DNA from: Desulfocicer vacuolatum DSM 3385
GTDB lineage: Bacteria; Desulfobacterota; Desulfobacteria; Desulfobacterales; Desulfobacteraceae
Assembly (NCBI RefSeq): GCF_900176365.1
Contig: NZ_FWXY01000023.1
Span: 1-64,000 of the forward strand
DNA: 64,000 bases
Direction of reading: 5' to 3'
The notes below the pieces were generated by a model, which worked only from the letters and a program-made list of their open reading frames with translations, had not been told where the DNA came from and ran no database searches. Position 1 is the stretch's first letter. The number at the start of each line of letters is the position of its first letter. The translations under genes and the position numbers were made by a program. Positions 55,115-63,222 of the stretch are shown here, piece after piece.

Positions 55115-56866
55115 ATGAAGGCATTAATTCTGGCCGCAGGGCTGGGCACCCGCCTGCTGCCCCACACCGTTCAACGGCCAAAACCCCTTTTTACCCTGGC
55201 AGGTTTGCCTCTTTTGGAAATCACCATTGAAAAGCTCATCCATGCGGGGTGCAAAGAAATTGTCATCAACAGCCATCATCTCCATGGGCAGATTGAAGCT
55301 TTTATCCAGGCAAAGAAATATCCCGTGCCCGTAATAACCAGCCATGAACCCACTCTTCTGGACACCGGAGGGGCCATTAAAAATGTGCGGGATGTCATGG
55401 GAGACTCACATTTCTGGGTCATTAATTCAGATGTTGTAACGGATCTTGATCTTACAAAGGTATGGAATTTTCATAAAAAAGGAGACTGGCCGGCCACCCT
55501 GGTGCTACACCATGAACCAAGATTTAACGGTGTTAAAGTCAACAGTGATAACTTTATCACAGGTTTTCCAGGGACTGATGCCGCCTCTCCAAACCCCATG
55601 GGCCTTTTGGCGTTCACCGGTATCCAGATCCTGTCCCCGGAAATATTTGATCACATGCCAGAGGAAAAAATCTTCAGCAGCATTGATCTTTATAAGTCGC
55701 TGTACTCTGGGGGCAACCGGGTAAAAGCATGTGTCATGGATCATTTCTACTGGCAGGATGTGGGCACCCCGGAAGCCTATCTGGATGCCGGCCTTCGGCA
55801 GCTTTTCATGGCAGCCGGAGACACCGCTTCTGGTGGGCACGGTTCTGACAATATAGAAGCAATCCGGCACCACAACCCACCCCAAGATATAGCCGTCACC
55901 CCACTGGCCGGGGACGGGTCAGACCGAAAATGGTTCCGCCTTGCCCATGGTGACACCACCCATGTGGTGGCTGACCATGGCATTGATGCCCTGGGATTGT
56001 ACCGGAAACCGCCGGCTCCCAGGGAAGTTGATGCCTTTGTTGACATCGGTAATCACCTTTATAAACGACAGATTCCAGTGCCGAAAATACTGGGCTACGA
56101 CCTTTTTTCCGGCCTGGTCATACTGGAAGACCTGGGAGATGTTCACCTCCAAAATGTCATCCTTGGTGCCGACAATCCAAAAACAGTCCTTAAATACTAT
56201 AAAAACGCCTGCAATCTTATCATGGACTTTTCCATAAAAGGAAAGCAGGGATTTAACCCCCATTGGACCCACCAGACCCCAACCTACTCCCGGGAGCTGA
56301 TCCTGGAAAATGAGTGTCGATATTTTGTGGATGCCTGTTTAAGGGGATATTTAAATCTTAACATTGAATTTGAAACTCTTTTTCCCCAGTTTGATTTCAT
56401 TGCCGGACAATGCCTTGAAAATGCGATCACAGGGCTTATGCACCGGGACATGCAGTCCAGGAACATCATGGTCAGTCAGGATCAACTCAGGATCATTGAT
56501 TTTCAATCTGCCAGAACAGGTCCCATGCAGTACGATGTGGCCTCCCTGCTCATTGATCCCTATGTTCACCTGGACAGATCCATTCAAGAGACAATTCTGG
56601 ATTACTGCGCAAAAGCTGTGGAAAAACGCACAGGATTTGCTGAAAAAAAATTTAAAAAAGGATATTATTATTGTGCCCTTACCCGAAATTTTCAAATTCT
56701 GGGTGCCTTCAGCAATTTGAGTAAAAACCGGGGAAAAACCTGGTTTGAACCCTTTATACGTCCGGCATTGAAAAGCCTTGCCACGGCGATTCACACAGTT
56801 AACATTCCAGATGTCAACCTGCTGGCAAAAACCATTGACCAGGCCCTTAAATCCATTGGCGAGTAA
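55115..56866 (+). CDS. Fused MurU-AmgK: nucleotidyltransferase plus sugar kinase of peptidoglycan recycling
   Basis: 583 residues, two enzymes in one chain. Residues 1-235 are a nucleotidyltransferase (ILAAGLGTRLLPHTVQRPK at the start, VINSDVVTD, FYWQDVGTPEAYLDA), like MurU, which makes UDP-MurNAc from MurNAc-1-phosphate. Residues 260-583 are an aminoglycoside-phosphotransferase-like kinase with GLMHRDMQSRNIMV (catalytic HxDxxxxN) and IIDFQSARTGPMQYDVASL (metal), like AmgK, which phosphorylates MurNAc and GlcNAc at C1. In Pseudomonas these are two proteins; here the order is MurU then AmgK in one protein. Specificity for MurNAc is inferred. Confidence 0.85.
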   Translation: MKALILAAGLGTRLLPHTVQRPKPLFTLAGLPLLEITIEKLIHAGCKEIVINSHHLHGQIEAFIQAKKYPVPVITSHEPTLLDTGGAIKNVRDVMGDSHFWVINSDVVTDLDLTKVWNFHKKGDWPATLVLHHEPRFNGVKVNSDNFITGFPGTDAASPNPMGLLAFTGIQILSPEIFDHMPEEKIFSSIDLYKSLYSGGNRVKACVMDHFYWQDVGTPEAYLDAGLRQLFMAAGDTASGGHGSDNIEAIRHHNPPQDIAVTPLAGDGSDRKWFRLAHGDTTHVVADHGIDALGLYRKPPAPREVDAFVDIGNHLYKRQIPVPKILGYDLFSGLVILEDLGDVHLQNVILGADNPKTVLKYYKNACNLIMDFSIKGKQGFNPHWTHQTPTYSRELILENECRYFVDACLRGYLNLNIEFETLFPQFDFIAGQCLENAITGLMHRDMQSRNIMVSQDQLRIIDFQSARTGPMQYDVASLLIDPYVHLDRSIQETILDYCAKAVEKRTGFAEKKFKKGYYYCALTRNFQILGAFSNLSKNRGKTWFEPFIRPALKSLATAIHTVNIPDVNLLAKTIDQALKSIGE

Positions 56867-56942
56867 AAGCAACGGCATCGGGAAAAGCCGGAACCGGCCG
56901 GTACCAAATTTTTCCGGGACACATTTGCGTTACCCCGGTTCA

Positions 56943-57080
56943 ATGCTTGATCAGCTTTCTAACGCTCTTACCAAAGGAGCACGAAAATCAGAGATGATAA
57001 GCGGGGTTGCTAACAAGCTGAGCCACCATACGGGAATAAAATTTTATAATAAAATGACCGACTTTATGAGCAAGCCCTAA
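56943..57080 (+). CDS. Possible 45-residue small protein
   Basis: Open frame MLDQLSNALTKGARKSEMISG... in the gap before dapB. It is basic, with no membrane helix. There is no good ribosome site in front of the ATG and no family match that I recognise, so it may be chance. Confidence 0.2.
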   Translation: MLDQLSNALTKGARKSEMISGVANKLSHHTGIKFYNKMTDFMSKP

Positions 57081-57114
57081 CAATATAGACTCACAGATAC
57101 AAGGAAAAAATACC

Positions 57115-57957
57115 ATGGAAAAAATACATGTAATGATGAATGGCATCCCCGGCAATGTGGTCACCACCATTGCCGGTCATATACAAAATGATCCCCGGTT
57201 TGAACTATTGCCCTTTGCCATGACCGGCCCGGAAATAACCGCCGCCACCCATACCCTGGGGGACATGACCATTAAACTTATTACTCCGGATAACAGAGAC
57301 ACAGCCATCAAAGAGATCAAGGAACAATTTACTAATTTTATCTGCATTGATTTTACCCACCCAACGGCTGTGAATGACAATGCCAAATTTTATGTTGACA
57401 ATGAAATACCCTTTGTCATGGGCACCACAGGGGGAGACAGAACGCTTCTGGAGGAAACCATATTATCCGGTAATATTCCGGCTGTTATTGCCCCGAACAT
57501 GGCCAAACAAATCGTGGGCTTCCAGGCCATGATGGAATATGCCGCCACCACCTTTCCAGATCTTTTCAAAGGTTACAGCCTGAGCATCAAAGAAAGTCAT
57601 CAACAGACCAAGGCCGATACCAGCGGAACAGCCAAGGCCATGGTGGGATACTTTAACCGGCTGGGAACCCCCTTTTCCAACGATGAGATCCACCGGGAAA
57701 GGGACCCCGAGATCCAAAGAAATGAATGGAAAATTCCAGAACAGCACATCAATGGCCATGCCTGGCACACCTACACCCTGACCTCGCCGGACAACACGGT
57801 TTGTTTTGAATTTTCCCACAACATTAACGGACGGGATGTGTATGCCCAGGGCACCATGGATGCAGCGGCCTTTCTCCACAGCAAGCTTGGGCAGCAAAAG
57901 AATAAAACAGCAAAAGGGGAAATTTACACCATGATTGATGTACTTAAGGGGAAATAA
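57115..57957 (+). CDS. dapB: 4-hydroxy-tetrahydrodipicolinate reductase, plant type
   Basis: 280 residues. The start reads IHVMMNGIPGNVVTTIAG, where ordinary DapB has G-x-x-G-x-M-G. Visible also are FICIDFTHPTAVNDNAKFY, FVMGTTGGDRTLL, VIAPNMAKQIVGFQ and SIKESHQQTKADTSGTAKAMV. This pattern and length match the plant-type DapB subfamily, which is also found in some bacteria including delta-proteobacteria. The enzyme reduces the dihydrodipicolinate precursor for lysine and diaminopimelate, a cell-wall amino acid. AAGGAAAA precedes the ATG. The next gene begins about 37 bases after its stop. Confidence 0.93.
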   Translation: MEKIHVMMNGIPGNVVTTIAGHIQNDPRFELLPFAMTGPEITAATHTLGDMTIKLITPDNRDTAIKEIKEQFTNFICIDFTHPTAVNDNAKFYVDNEIPFVMGTTGGDRTLLEETILSGNIPAVIAPNMAKQIVGFQAMMEYAATTFPDLFKGYSLSIKESHQQTKADTSGTAKAMVGYFNRLGTPFSNDEIHRERDPEIQRNEWKIPEQHINGHAWHTYTLTSPDNTVCFEFSHNINGRDVYAQGTMDAAAFLHSKLGQQKNKTAKGEIYTMIDVLKGK

Positions 57958-57994
57958 GAATGATACGGTTCCTTGGACGCATGGATTTTGGACA

Positions 57995-58501
57995 ATGAGT
58001 CAGATGGCAAAATTTTTTATTATCCTGGCGGTGGTGATTTATGTCATCAGCCCCTTTGATCTCATACCCGATTTTCTTATGCCCTTTATCGGGTGGATTG
58101 ATGATACGGTTCTTATTTCCATGTTGATTTATTATTTAAGAACCGGAAAAATCCCCGGGATTTTTTCCAGAAAAGGTAATTTTCAGGCAAGATACCGTCC
58201 CCCCGGCAGCCAGGGTAACACCACCGGTGGGGAAAATCACAACACGCAACAAGGCTCTTTTTCCCAAAGCAGTCAATCTCACCGCCAAAGTTGGGCAAAA
58301 GAGCCGTCAGAAGGTGAAAAATCCCCCCATGACATCCTGGGGGTTTCCCCGGATGCCACCCCCGGGGAAATCCGGGAGGCTTACATCACCCTTGCCAAAC
58401 AATATCACCCGGACAAAGTGGCCCACCTGGGAGAAGAATTACAAATTCTGGCAGAAAAACGATTCAAAGAGATCCAGCAGGCCTATGCCCGGCTTTCCTA
58501 A
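57995..58501 (+). CDS. DUF1232 membrane domain fused to a J domain
   Basis: 168 residues from the ATG at 57995; earlier in-frame starts overlap dapB and add nothing recognisable. N-terminal two-helix DUF1232 segment (FFIILAVVIYVISPFDLIPDF, then GWIDDTVLISMLIYYL). A polar Gln/Ser-rich linker follows (about 60-110). At the C-terminus is a J domain with the HPD triad in LAKQYHPDKVAHLG. The second J-domain protein in the window. It probably recruits DnaK to the membrane; the client is unknown. The stop overlaps the convergent UspA gene by 4 bases. Confidence 0.8.
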   Translation: MSQMAKFFIILAVVIYVISPFDLIPDFLMPFIGWIDDTVLISMLIYYLRTGKIPGIFSRKGNFQARYRPPGSQGNTTGGENHNTQQGSFSQSSQSHRQSWAKEPSEGEKSPHDILGVSPDATPGEIREAYITLAKQYHPDKVAHLGEELQILAEKRFKEIQQAYARLS

Positions 58502-58890
58502 TTAATTGTGGTTACAGGGCAATGTGCCTTTAGAATCACATACCGGGCCGTGGACCCCATAATGATTTTCTGGGCCCTTGATTTCTTCTTGATGCCCAGA
58601 AAAATATGGCTGACATTCTTCTCCCTGGCAAGTTCCACAAGGTCTTCACCCGGTGTAAATCCCCGGACACTTTGCTCTGCTGTGCAGGGAAGGCGCGCCT
58701 CTTTCATAAGCTTTTCTGCAAATTTCAAATCAGCCTCCGCCTTTTGGACATCAGCCATTTTTTCTTTGGGACCTCCTTCCATGGAGGTTACAATGTACAC
58801 CTCGGCATTGCACAACAGAGCATAGTCCCTGGCAAGCTCCAGTGCACGAACCCCCACCTCTCCGCCATTGTATCCAACCATTATTTTCAT
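58498..58890 (-). CDS. Universal stress protein (UspA family)
   Basis: 130 residues from the ATG at 58890 (MKIMVGYNGG, the usual UspA opening; an in-frame ATG two codons earlier is also possible). The ATP-binding-type loop is GIKKKSRAQKIIMGSTARYVI, near the family pattern G-x2-G-x9-G-S with its second glycine replaced. It is the last gene of the liv operon, 45 bases after livF. Whether it binds ATP is uncertain. Confidence 0.85.
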   Translation of the reverse strand: MKIMVGYNGGEVGVRALELARDYALLCNAEVYIVTSMEGGPKEKMADVQKAEADLKFAEKLMKEARLPCTAEQSVRGFTPGEDLVELAREKNVSHIFLGIKKKSRAQKIIMGSTARYVILKAHCPVTTIN

Positions 58891-58935
58891 AAACATCTGT
58901 TCCTTTATAGATAATTTTTTTTGCAAATAGGCTGA

Positions 58936-59757
58936 CTACATCCATCGCTTACGTCTTTTATAGGATTTCACATTTTTAAAGGACTTACGGCCCCCACCCT
59001 GGGTGATGCCCATGTAAAACTCCCGGACATCGGGATTGTCCTGCAGGGTTTCTGACTCCCCCTCCAGAACAATGCGTCCCGACTCCATGATATAGGCATA
59101 ATCTGATATGGCAAGGGCAATACGGGCATTTTGCTCCACCACCAGAATGGTGGTTCCCATCTCTTGATTAATCTTCTGGATATTTTCAAATATCTCCTTC
59201 ACCAGCAAAGGTGCCAACCCCAAAGAAGGCTCATCCAGCATGAGCATATCAGGCGCGGCCATCAATGCCCTGGCAATGGCGATCATCTGCTGCTCTCCTC
59301 CGGAGCTGTACCCGGCCATGCGGTTGGTGACATTGGACAGGCGCGGAAAATGGCGATACATCAATTCATTGTTTTTTTTGATATTTTCAGCACCGTCACT
59401 TCTGGTGATGGAGCCCACACGAATATTTTCATTCACGGTGAGATGCTTGAACACCCGGCGGCCTTCAGGGACCATCACAACCCCTTGTTTAACAATATCC
59501 GTCCCGTTAAGAGCTGTGATATCATCCCCGTTAAAATGGATAACCCCTTCACGGATGGCACCGTTTTCCGGTTTTAAAAGTCCGCTGATGGCCCGCAGGG
59601 TGGTTGTCTTGCCTGCACCATTGGTTCCAAGCAGGGACACAATGCGCCCCTTGGGCACATTGAGGCTCACCCCCCGCAATACCTGGATAATATCATTGTA
59701 GACCACTTCAATATTGTTTACTTCCAATAATTTTTTTTCCAATGGCGTGGTTCCCAT
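58936..59757 (-). CDS. livF: Branched-chain amino acid-type ABC transporter ATPase LivF
   Basis: 273 residues. Walker A LLGTNGAGKTTTLRA, signature YSSGGEQQMIAIARAL, Walker B MLMLDEPSLGLAP and the H-loop region (VVEQNARIALAI). The partner LivG is not in the window and probably lies upstream beyond the ligase. A basic C-terminal tail (SFKNVKSYKRRKRWM) is unusual. It follows the binding-protein gene after 2 bases. Confidence 0.95.
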   Translation of the reverse strand: MGTTPLEKKLLEVNNIEVVYNDIIQVLRGVSLNVPKGRIVSLLGTNGAGKTTTLRAISGLLKPENGAIREGVIHFNGDDITALNGTDIVKQGVVMVPEGRRVFKHLTVNENIRVGSITRSDGAENIKKNNELMYRHFPRLSNVTNRMAGYSSGGEQQMIAIARALMAAPDMLMLDEPSLGLAPLLVKEIFENIQKINQEMGTTILVVEQNARIALAISDYAYIMESGRIVLEGESETLQDNPDVREFYMGITQGGGRKSFKNVKSYKRRKRWM

Positions 59758-59759
59758 TT

Positions 59760-60983
59760 TTATTTTATTTTTTTCATAAATTCAGAGGTGATGGGTTGCC
59801 CCACTTTTCTGAACACACCGTCCTTTACACTGTAAATCTGGAGCATATCCACACCGGCACGGTCTGTGGCGGAATAGGTCACCGGTCCCACCGTGGTGTA
59901 GGGGGTGTAAGCATTGGCACCGTTCATGGCGTTGAGCTCTTTATAGAGATTTTCACGATTGATTTTAAGCCCCTTTTCCTTTACCCGGCGAATCACTTCC
60001 GTTGCCACCTGGGCCACCATGATGCCGTTGGCATAGTTGTGGGAATTGGCGGCCTTGTCATCCCGGTTATACATTTTGGCCAGGGCGAGCTGTTTTTCCG
60101 TGCCGTCATTTTTTTCCGAGGTGATATTATAGGAGGTGGTCCAGTAAAAATTTTCCGCAGCTTTGCCTGCCAGGGCTATGAGATCATTTCCACCAGTGTA
60201 GTGGGCCCCCATGAAAGTGATCTTTCCCTCCTGCCCAAAGGATTCGGCAACAATACCCAGACGGCTGGCATCCTTGATCATGGCTGCCACCGGTGATTGC
60301 ACTGTGTGACAGATCACATATTGCACACCTTTGCTCATGAGTCGTTTGAGCATGGCAGTGCTGTCAAGATCCTTTCCATGTTCCACCACTTCCACAATTT
60401 CAATGTTCAACCCGGCGGCAATGGACTTTTCTGCATCCTCCACAGGTCCCCTTCCAAAGGCTGAAGGATGTATGAACATGGCAACTTTGGCCTTGTCTCC
60501 CTTGTTATGGACGGCAATGTACTCTGCCAGGCTCACCACCTGCTCGGAGTAAGATGCAATGGGTAAAAAGATGTAGTTGGAATCCACAAGATTTCCGGCA
60601 TGGAAGGACGCCGGAATAACGGCGATCTCTTCTTCCTCAAAATCTTTTTTCAACCCCAGGGTGCTTCCCGTGGAGTAATTAAGATAAAGAACAATGCCGT
60701 CATCCAGAAATTCCTCAAAATTTCGTTTGGTAACAGACGTTTTATACTGATCATCCCTTATGGAGCAGTGAATGGTATCTTTGCCCAGTATTTTGGTTTC
60801 ATTGGCAAAATTAAAATAATCTTCCACCCCCTTGGCATAGGGGTTCCCGGCATCGGATGTGGGGCCTGTGATGGCCAGGGACAATCCCAGTTTATACTCC
60901 TTGGCATGGACCTGACAGGTAAAGGCCAAAGCCACCATTATTAACATCGCTGTTATTTGAAACGCTCTGTTCCTGATTTCCAT
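59760..60983 (-). CDS. ABC transporter substrate-binding protein (LivK-type)
   Basis: 407 residues from the ATG at 60983, preceded by GGAGGGAACA; an in-frame ATG four codons upstream overlaps that site. Signal peptide (about 1-28, TAMLIMVALAFTCQVHA), then the periplasmic-binding fold (YKLGLSLAITGPTSDAGNPYAKG). This family binds amino acids, but in sulfate reducers liv clusters carrying acyl-CoA ligases may handle other organic acids. Ligand unknown. Confidence 0.9.
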   Translation of the reverse strand: MEIRNRAFQITAMLIMVALAFTCQVHAKEYKLGLSLAITGPTSDAGNPYAKGVEDYFNFANETKILGKDTIHCSIRDDQYKTSVTKRNFEEFLDDGIVLYLNYSTGSTLGLKKDFEEEEIAVIPASFHAGNLVDSNYIFLPIASYSEQVVSLAEYIAVHNKGDKAKVAMFIHPSAFGRGPVEDAEKSIAAGLNIEIVEVVEHGKDLDSTAMLKRLMSKGVQYVICHTVQSPVAAMIKDASRLGIVAESFGQEGKITFMGAHYTGGNDLIALAGKAAENFYWTTSYNITSEKNDGTEKQLALAKMYNRDDKAANSHNYANGIMVAQVATEVIRRVKEKGLKINRENLYKELNAMNGANAYTPYTTVGPVTYSATDRAGVDMLQIYSVKDGVFRKVGQPITSEFMKKIK

Positions 60984-61041
60984 TGTTCCCTCCATTTAAC
61001 CTCATTTAAAGTAATAATCAGTCTCCATTGTGAATATTTAA

Positions 61042-61225
61042 CTCAACTTTCGGGCTTCATTTCAAAGCCGGCATTTTTAAATGTACCGATGGGCTCAGTG
61101 TGCCGACGGGGTCAGGCTTTTGTTATTGATGTTATCGACCAAGACCTTTGCCAACGAAAAAAGCCTCGGTAATGTCAATAACGAAAGCCTGACCCCACCA
61201 CGAAATGCGAACACCGAAAGTTGAG
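61042..61225. mobile_element. MITE-like element A, copy 2
   Basis: 184 bp with the same CTCAACTTTCGG termini as the copy at 27024. TATTTAA is repeated exactly on both sides (61035-61041 and 61226-61232), a perfect 7-bp target duplication that includes the livM stop codon. It separates livM from the binding-protein gene. Confidence 0.85.
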
Positions 61226-61228
61226 TAT

Positions 61229-62323
61229 TTAATATCTAAACGGCCACTTCTTGGTATAGGACTTAACAATACGCCACCAGTTGGCAATGCCCCGGGGTTC
61301 AAACATGAGAAACAACACGATTACAAGTCCAAAGGTCAAGGGCCTCAGGGCTGTGGCAAGATTCATGCTGGAGGGAAGATATTCTCCGGCAAAACCGGAA
61401 AAGTGTTCCACCTGGAGTTCCAGAAACTGTATGGCCACCGGCCCCCAAAAGGAGCCGTTAAGGGTGCCAAGCCCCCCCACAATGGCCATGGCCAGATAGG
61501 ATATGGAGTGATGCAAAGTAAATGATTCAAATCCCACCCCCCGGTAAAGATAGGCATGAAGCGCCCCTGCCATGCCTGCCATGAATCCTGCAAGGGCAAA
61601 GGCATACACCTTGGTGAACCCCGGGTGCATTCCCATGGCGTCGGCAGCCCTGTCATTGTCGCGCACGGCGATGAGACATCTGCCATAACGGGTCTTCATG
61701 AGATTGCGTATACCAAACCCGGACAGTATAATGACCACAAGCGTCACATAGTACCAGAACTGGTAATGTTCCCGTCGCATCACCTTGCCGGTGAACCAGA
61801 ATACCCGGCCCACAAAGATGGTCTGCCCCTGGTTGAAAAAGGTCATAAAATTAATGGTCCATTCAAAAATCATTTGAAAAGAGAGGGTGGCAATGGCCAG
61901 GTAAAGATGTTTGAGCCTTAAGGCCGGCAATCCCACCACAGCACCGAACACCGCCCCCACCAAGCCCCCCGCAAGAATAACAATTGGCCAGAAATGGGTC
62001 ACCAGCCCATGGGAATCTCCCAGAACACGACACAAAGCAGCCACAGTATAGGCCCCCACCCCCACAAAGGCGGCATGGCCAATGGATATGAGCCCGGCAA
62101 ACCCGGTGACAAGATTGAGCCCCATCACCGCAACAATGGCAATGAGGGTGGAATCAATCACCAGCATGTACTTGTTGCTCAGGGGAAACACCATGGGCCA
62201 GATCAAAAGAAGGGCAAGAAACAAAGAAAAAACAGATCTGTCAAGGTGGGTAAAAAAGGTGCGCTGCTCCTGTTTATATGCGGTAAAAAAATTACCCGTG
62301 GCCAGCCATTGATTTGATGACAT
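61229..62323 (-). CDS. livM: Branched-chain amino acid-type ABC transporter permease LivM
   Basis: 364 residues, eight to ten membrane helices, with the LivM permease signature GLNLVTGFAGLISIGHAAFVGVGAY and RYGRCLIAVRDNDRAADAMG (the coupling loop to the ATPase). It pairs with LivH. Its stop codon lies inside the target duplication of MITE A copy 2. Confidence 0.95.
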   Translation of the reverse strand: MSSNQWLATGNFFTAYKQEQRTFFTHLDRSVFSLFLALLLIWPMVFPLSNKYMLVIDSTLIAIVAVMGLNLVTGFAGLISIGHAAFVGVGAYTVAALCRVLGDSHGLVTHFWPIVILAGGLVGAVFGAVVGLPALRLKHLYLAIATLSFQMIFEWTINFMTFFNQGQTIFVGRVFWFTGKVMRREHYQFWYYVTLVVIILSGFGIRNLMKTRYGRCLIAVRDNDRAADAMGMHPGFTKVYAFALAGFMAGMAGALHAYLYRGVGFESFTLHHSISYLAMAIVGGLGTLNGSFWGPVAIQFLELQVEHFSGFAGEYLPSSMNLATALRPLTFGLVIVLFLMFEPRGIANWWRIVKSYTKKWPFRY

Positions 62324-62325
62324 GA

Positions 62326-63222
62326 TTATACCCTCTCAATTTCATGGATGCCGAACAATCCATGGGGTTTAAAGAGTAAAATAATTAAAAGGATCACATA
62401 GGGCATTACCTCGCCGGTGCCGTTGAGTCCCCAGTTGCCATCCAGATATCCACTGGCAAACTGCTGGATCAACCCCATGATGATCCCGGCCACCACAGCC
62501 CCCAATATGGAGTCAAGCCCCCCCAGAATCACCACGGGAAACACCACCACCCCAAAGGCATGGAGGGTGTCAAAATTCAGACCTGTGATATTTCCAATGA
62601 TGCATCCGGCCGCAGCCGCAGAAAGCCCCGCCGTTGCCCAGGCAAGGCCAAACACTGTCTGTACACTGATGCCCACGGACATGGCTGCAAATTGATCGTC
62701 GGACACCGCCCGCATGGAGATACCCACAGTGGATTTTTTAAAAAACCAGGAAAATCCGCCAATGAGAACCATGGTGACAATCACCCCCACCAGCTGGGTC
62801 CAGGAAATGGAGACACCGCCATAGGAAAGGGGGGTGTGGGGCAAAAAGGCGGGGAATGAAAAATTTTCACTGCCAAAGGGTGTGAGATAAATCAACCCAT
62901 CCAGAATGGAGGCAAGACCGATGGTCACCATGATCACCGATATAATGGGTTCTCCGATGAGACGTCGCAAAAAGATTTTTTCCACGCTCATGGCCAGGAA
63001 AAATGTGGCCCCCATGCTGATAATAAAAGAGAAAAAAACAGGAATCTTTGCCCACACCGTAAGGGCATAGGCAATAAAGGCGCCGGCCGCAATGAGCTGT
63101 CCATGGGCAAAATTTGCCACCCTGCTTGATTTATAAACAAGGACAAGTCCCAGGGCAGCCAACGCGTAAATTGAGCCCACCACAATGCCACTGACCACAA
63201 TTTGAAAAAAATAACTCATCAA
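62326..63222 (-). CDS. livH: Branched-chain amino acid-type ABC transporter permease LivH
   Basis: 298 residues, about eight membrane helices, with GIVVGSIYALAALGLVLVYKSSRVANFAHGQ at the start (the LivH hallmark) and the coupling loop MRAVSDDQFAAMSVGI. It overlaps the ligase gene by 4 bases and precedes livM by 2 bases. Permease partner of LivM. Confidence 0.96.
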   Translation of the reverse strand: MMSYFFQIVVSGIVVGSIYALAALGLVLVYKSSRVANFAHGQLIAAGAFIAYALTVWAKIPVFFSFIISMGATFFLAMSVEKIFLRRLIGEPIISVIMVTIGLASILDGLIYLTPFGSENFSFPAFLPHTPLSYGGVSISWTQLVGVIVTMVLIGGFSWFFKKSTVGISMRAVSDDQFAAMSVGISVQTVFGLAWATAGLSAAAAGCIIGNITGLNFDTLHAFGVVVFPVVILGGLDSILGAVVAGIIMGLIQQFASGYLDGNWGLNGTGEVMPYVILLIILLFKPHGLFGIHEIERV

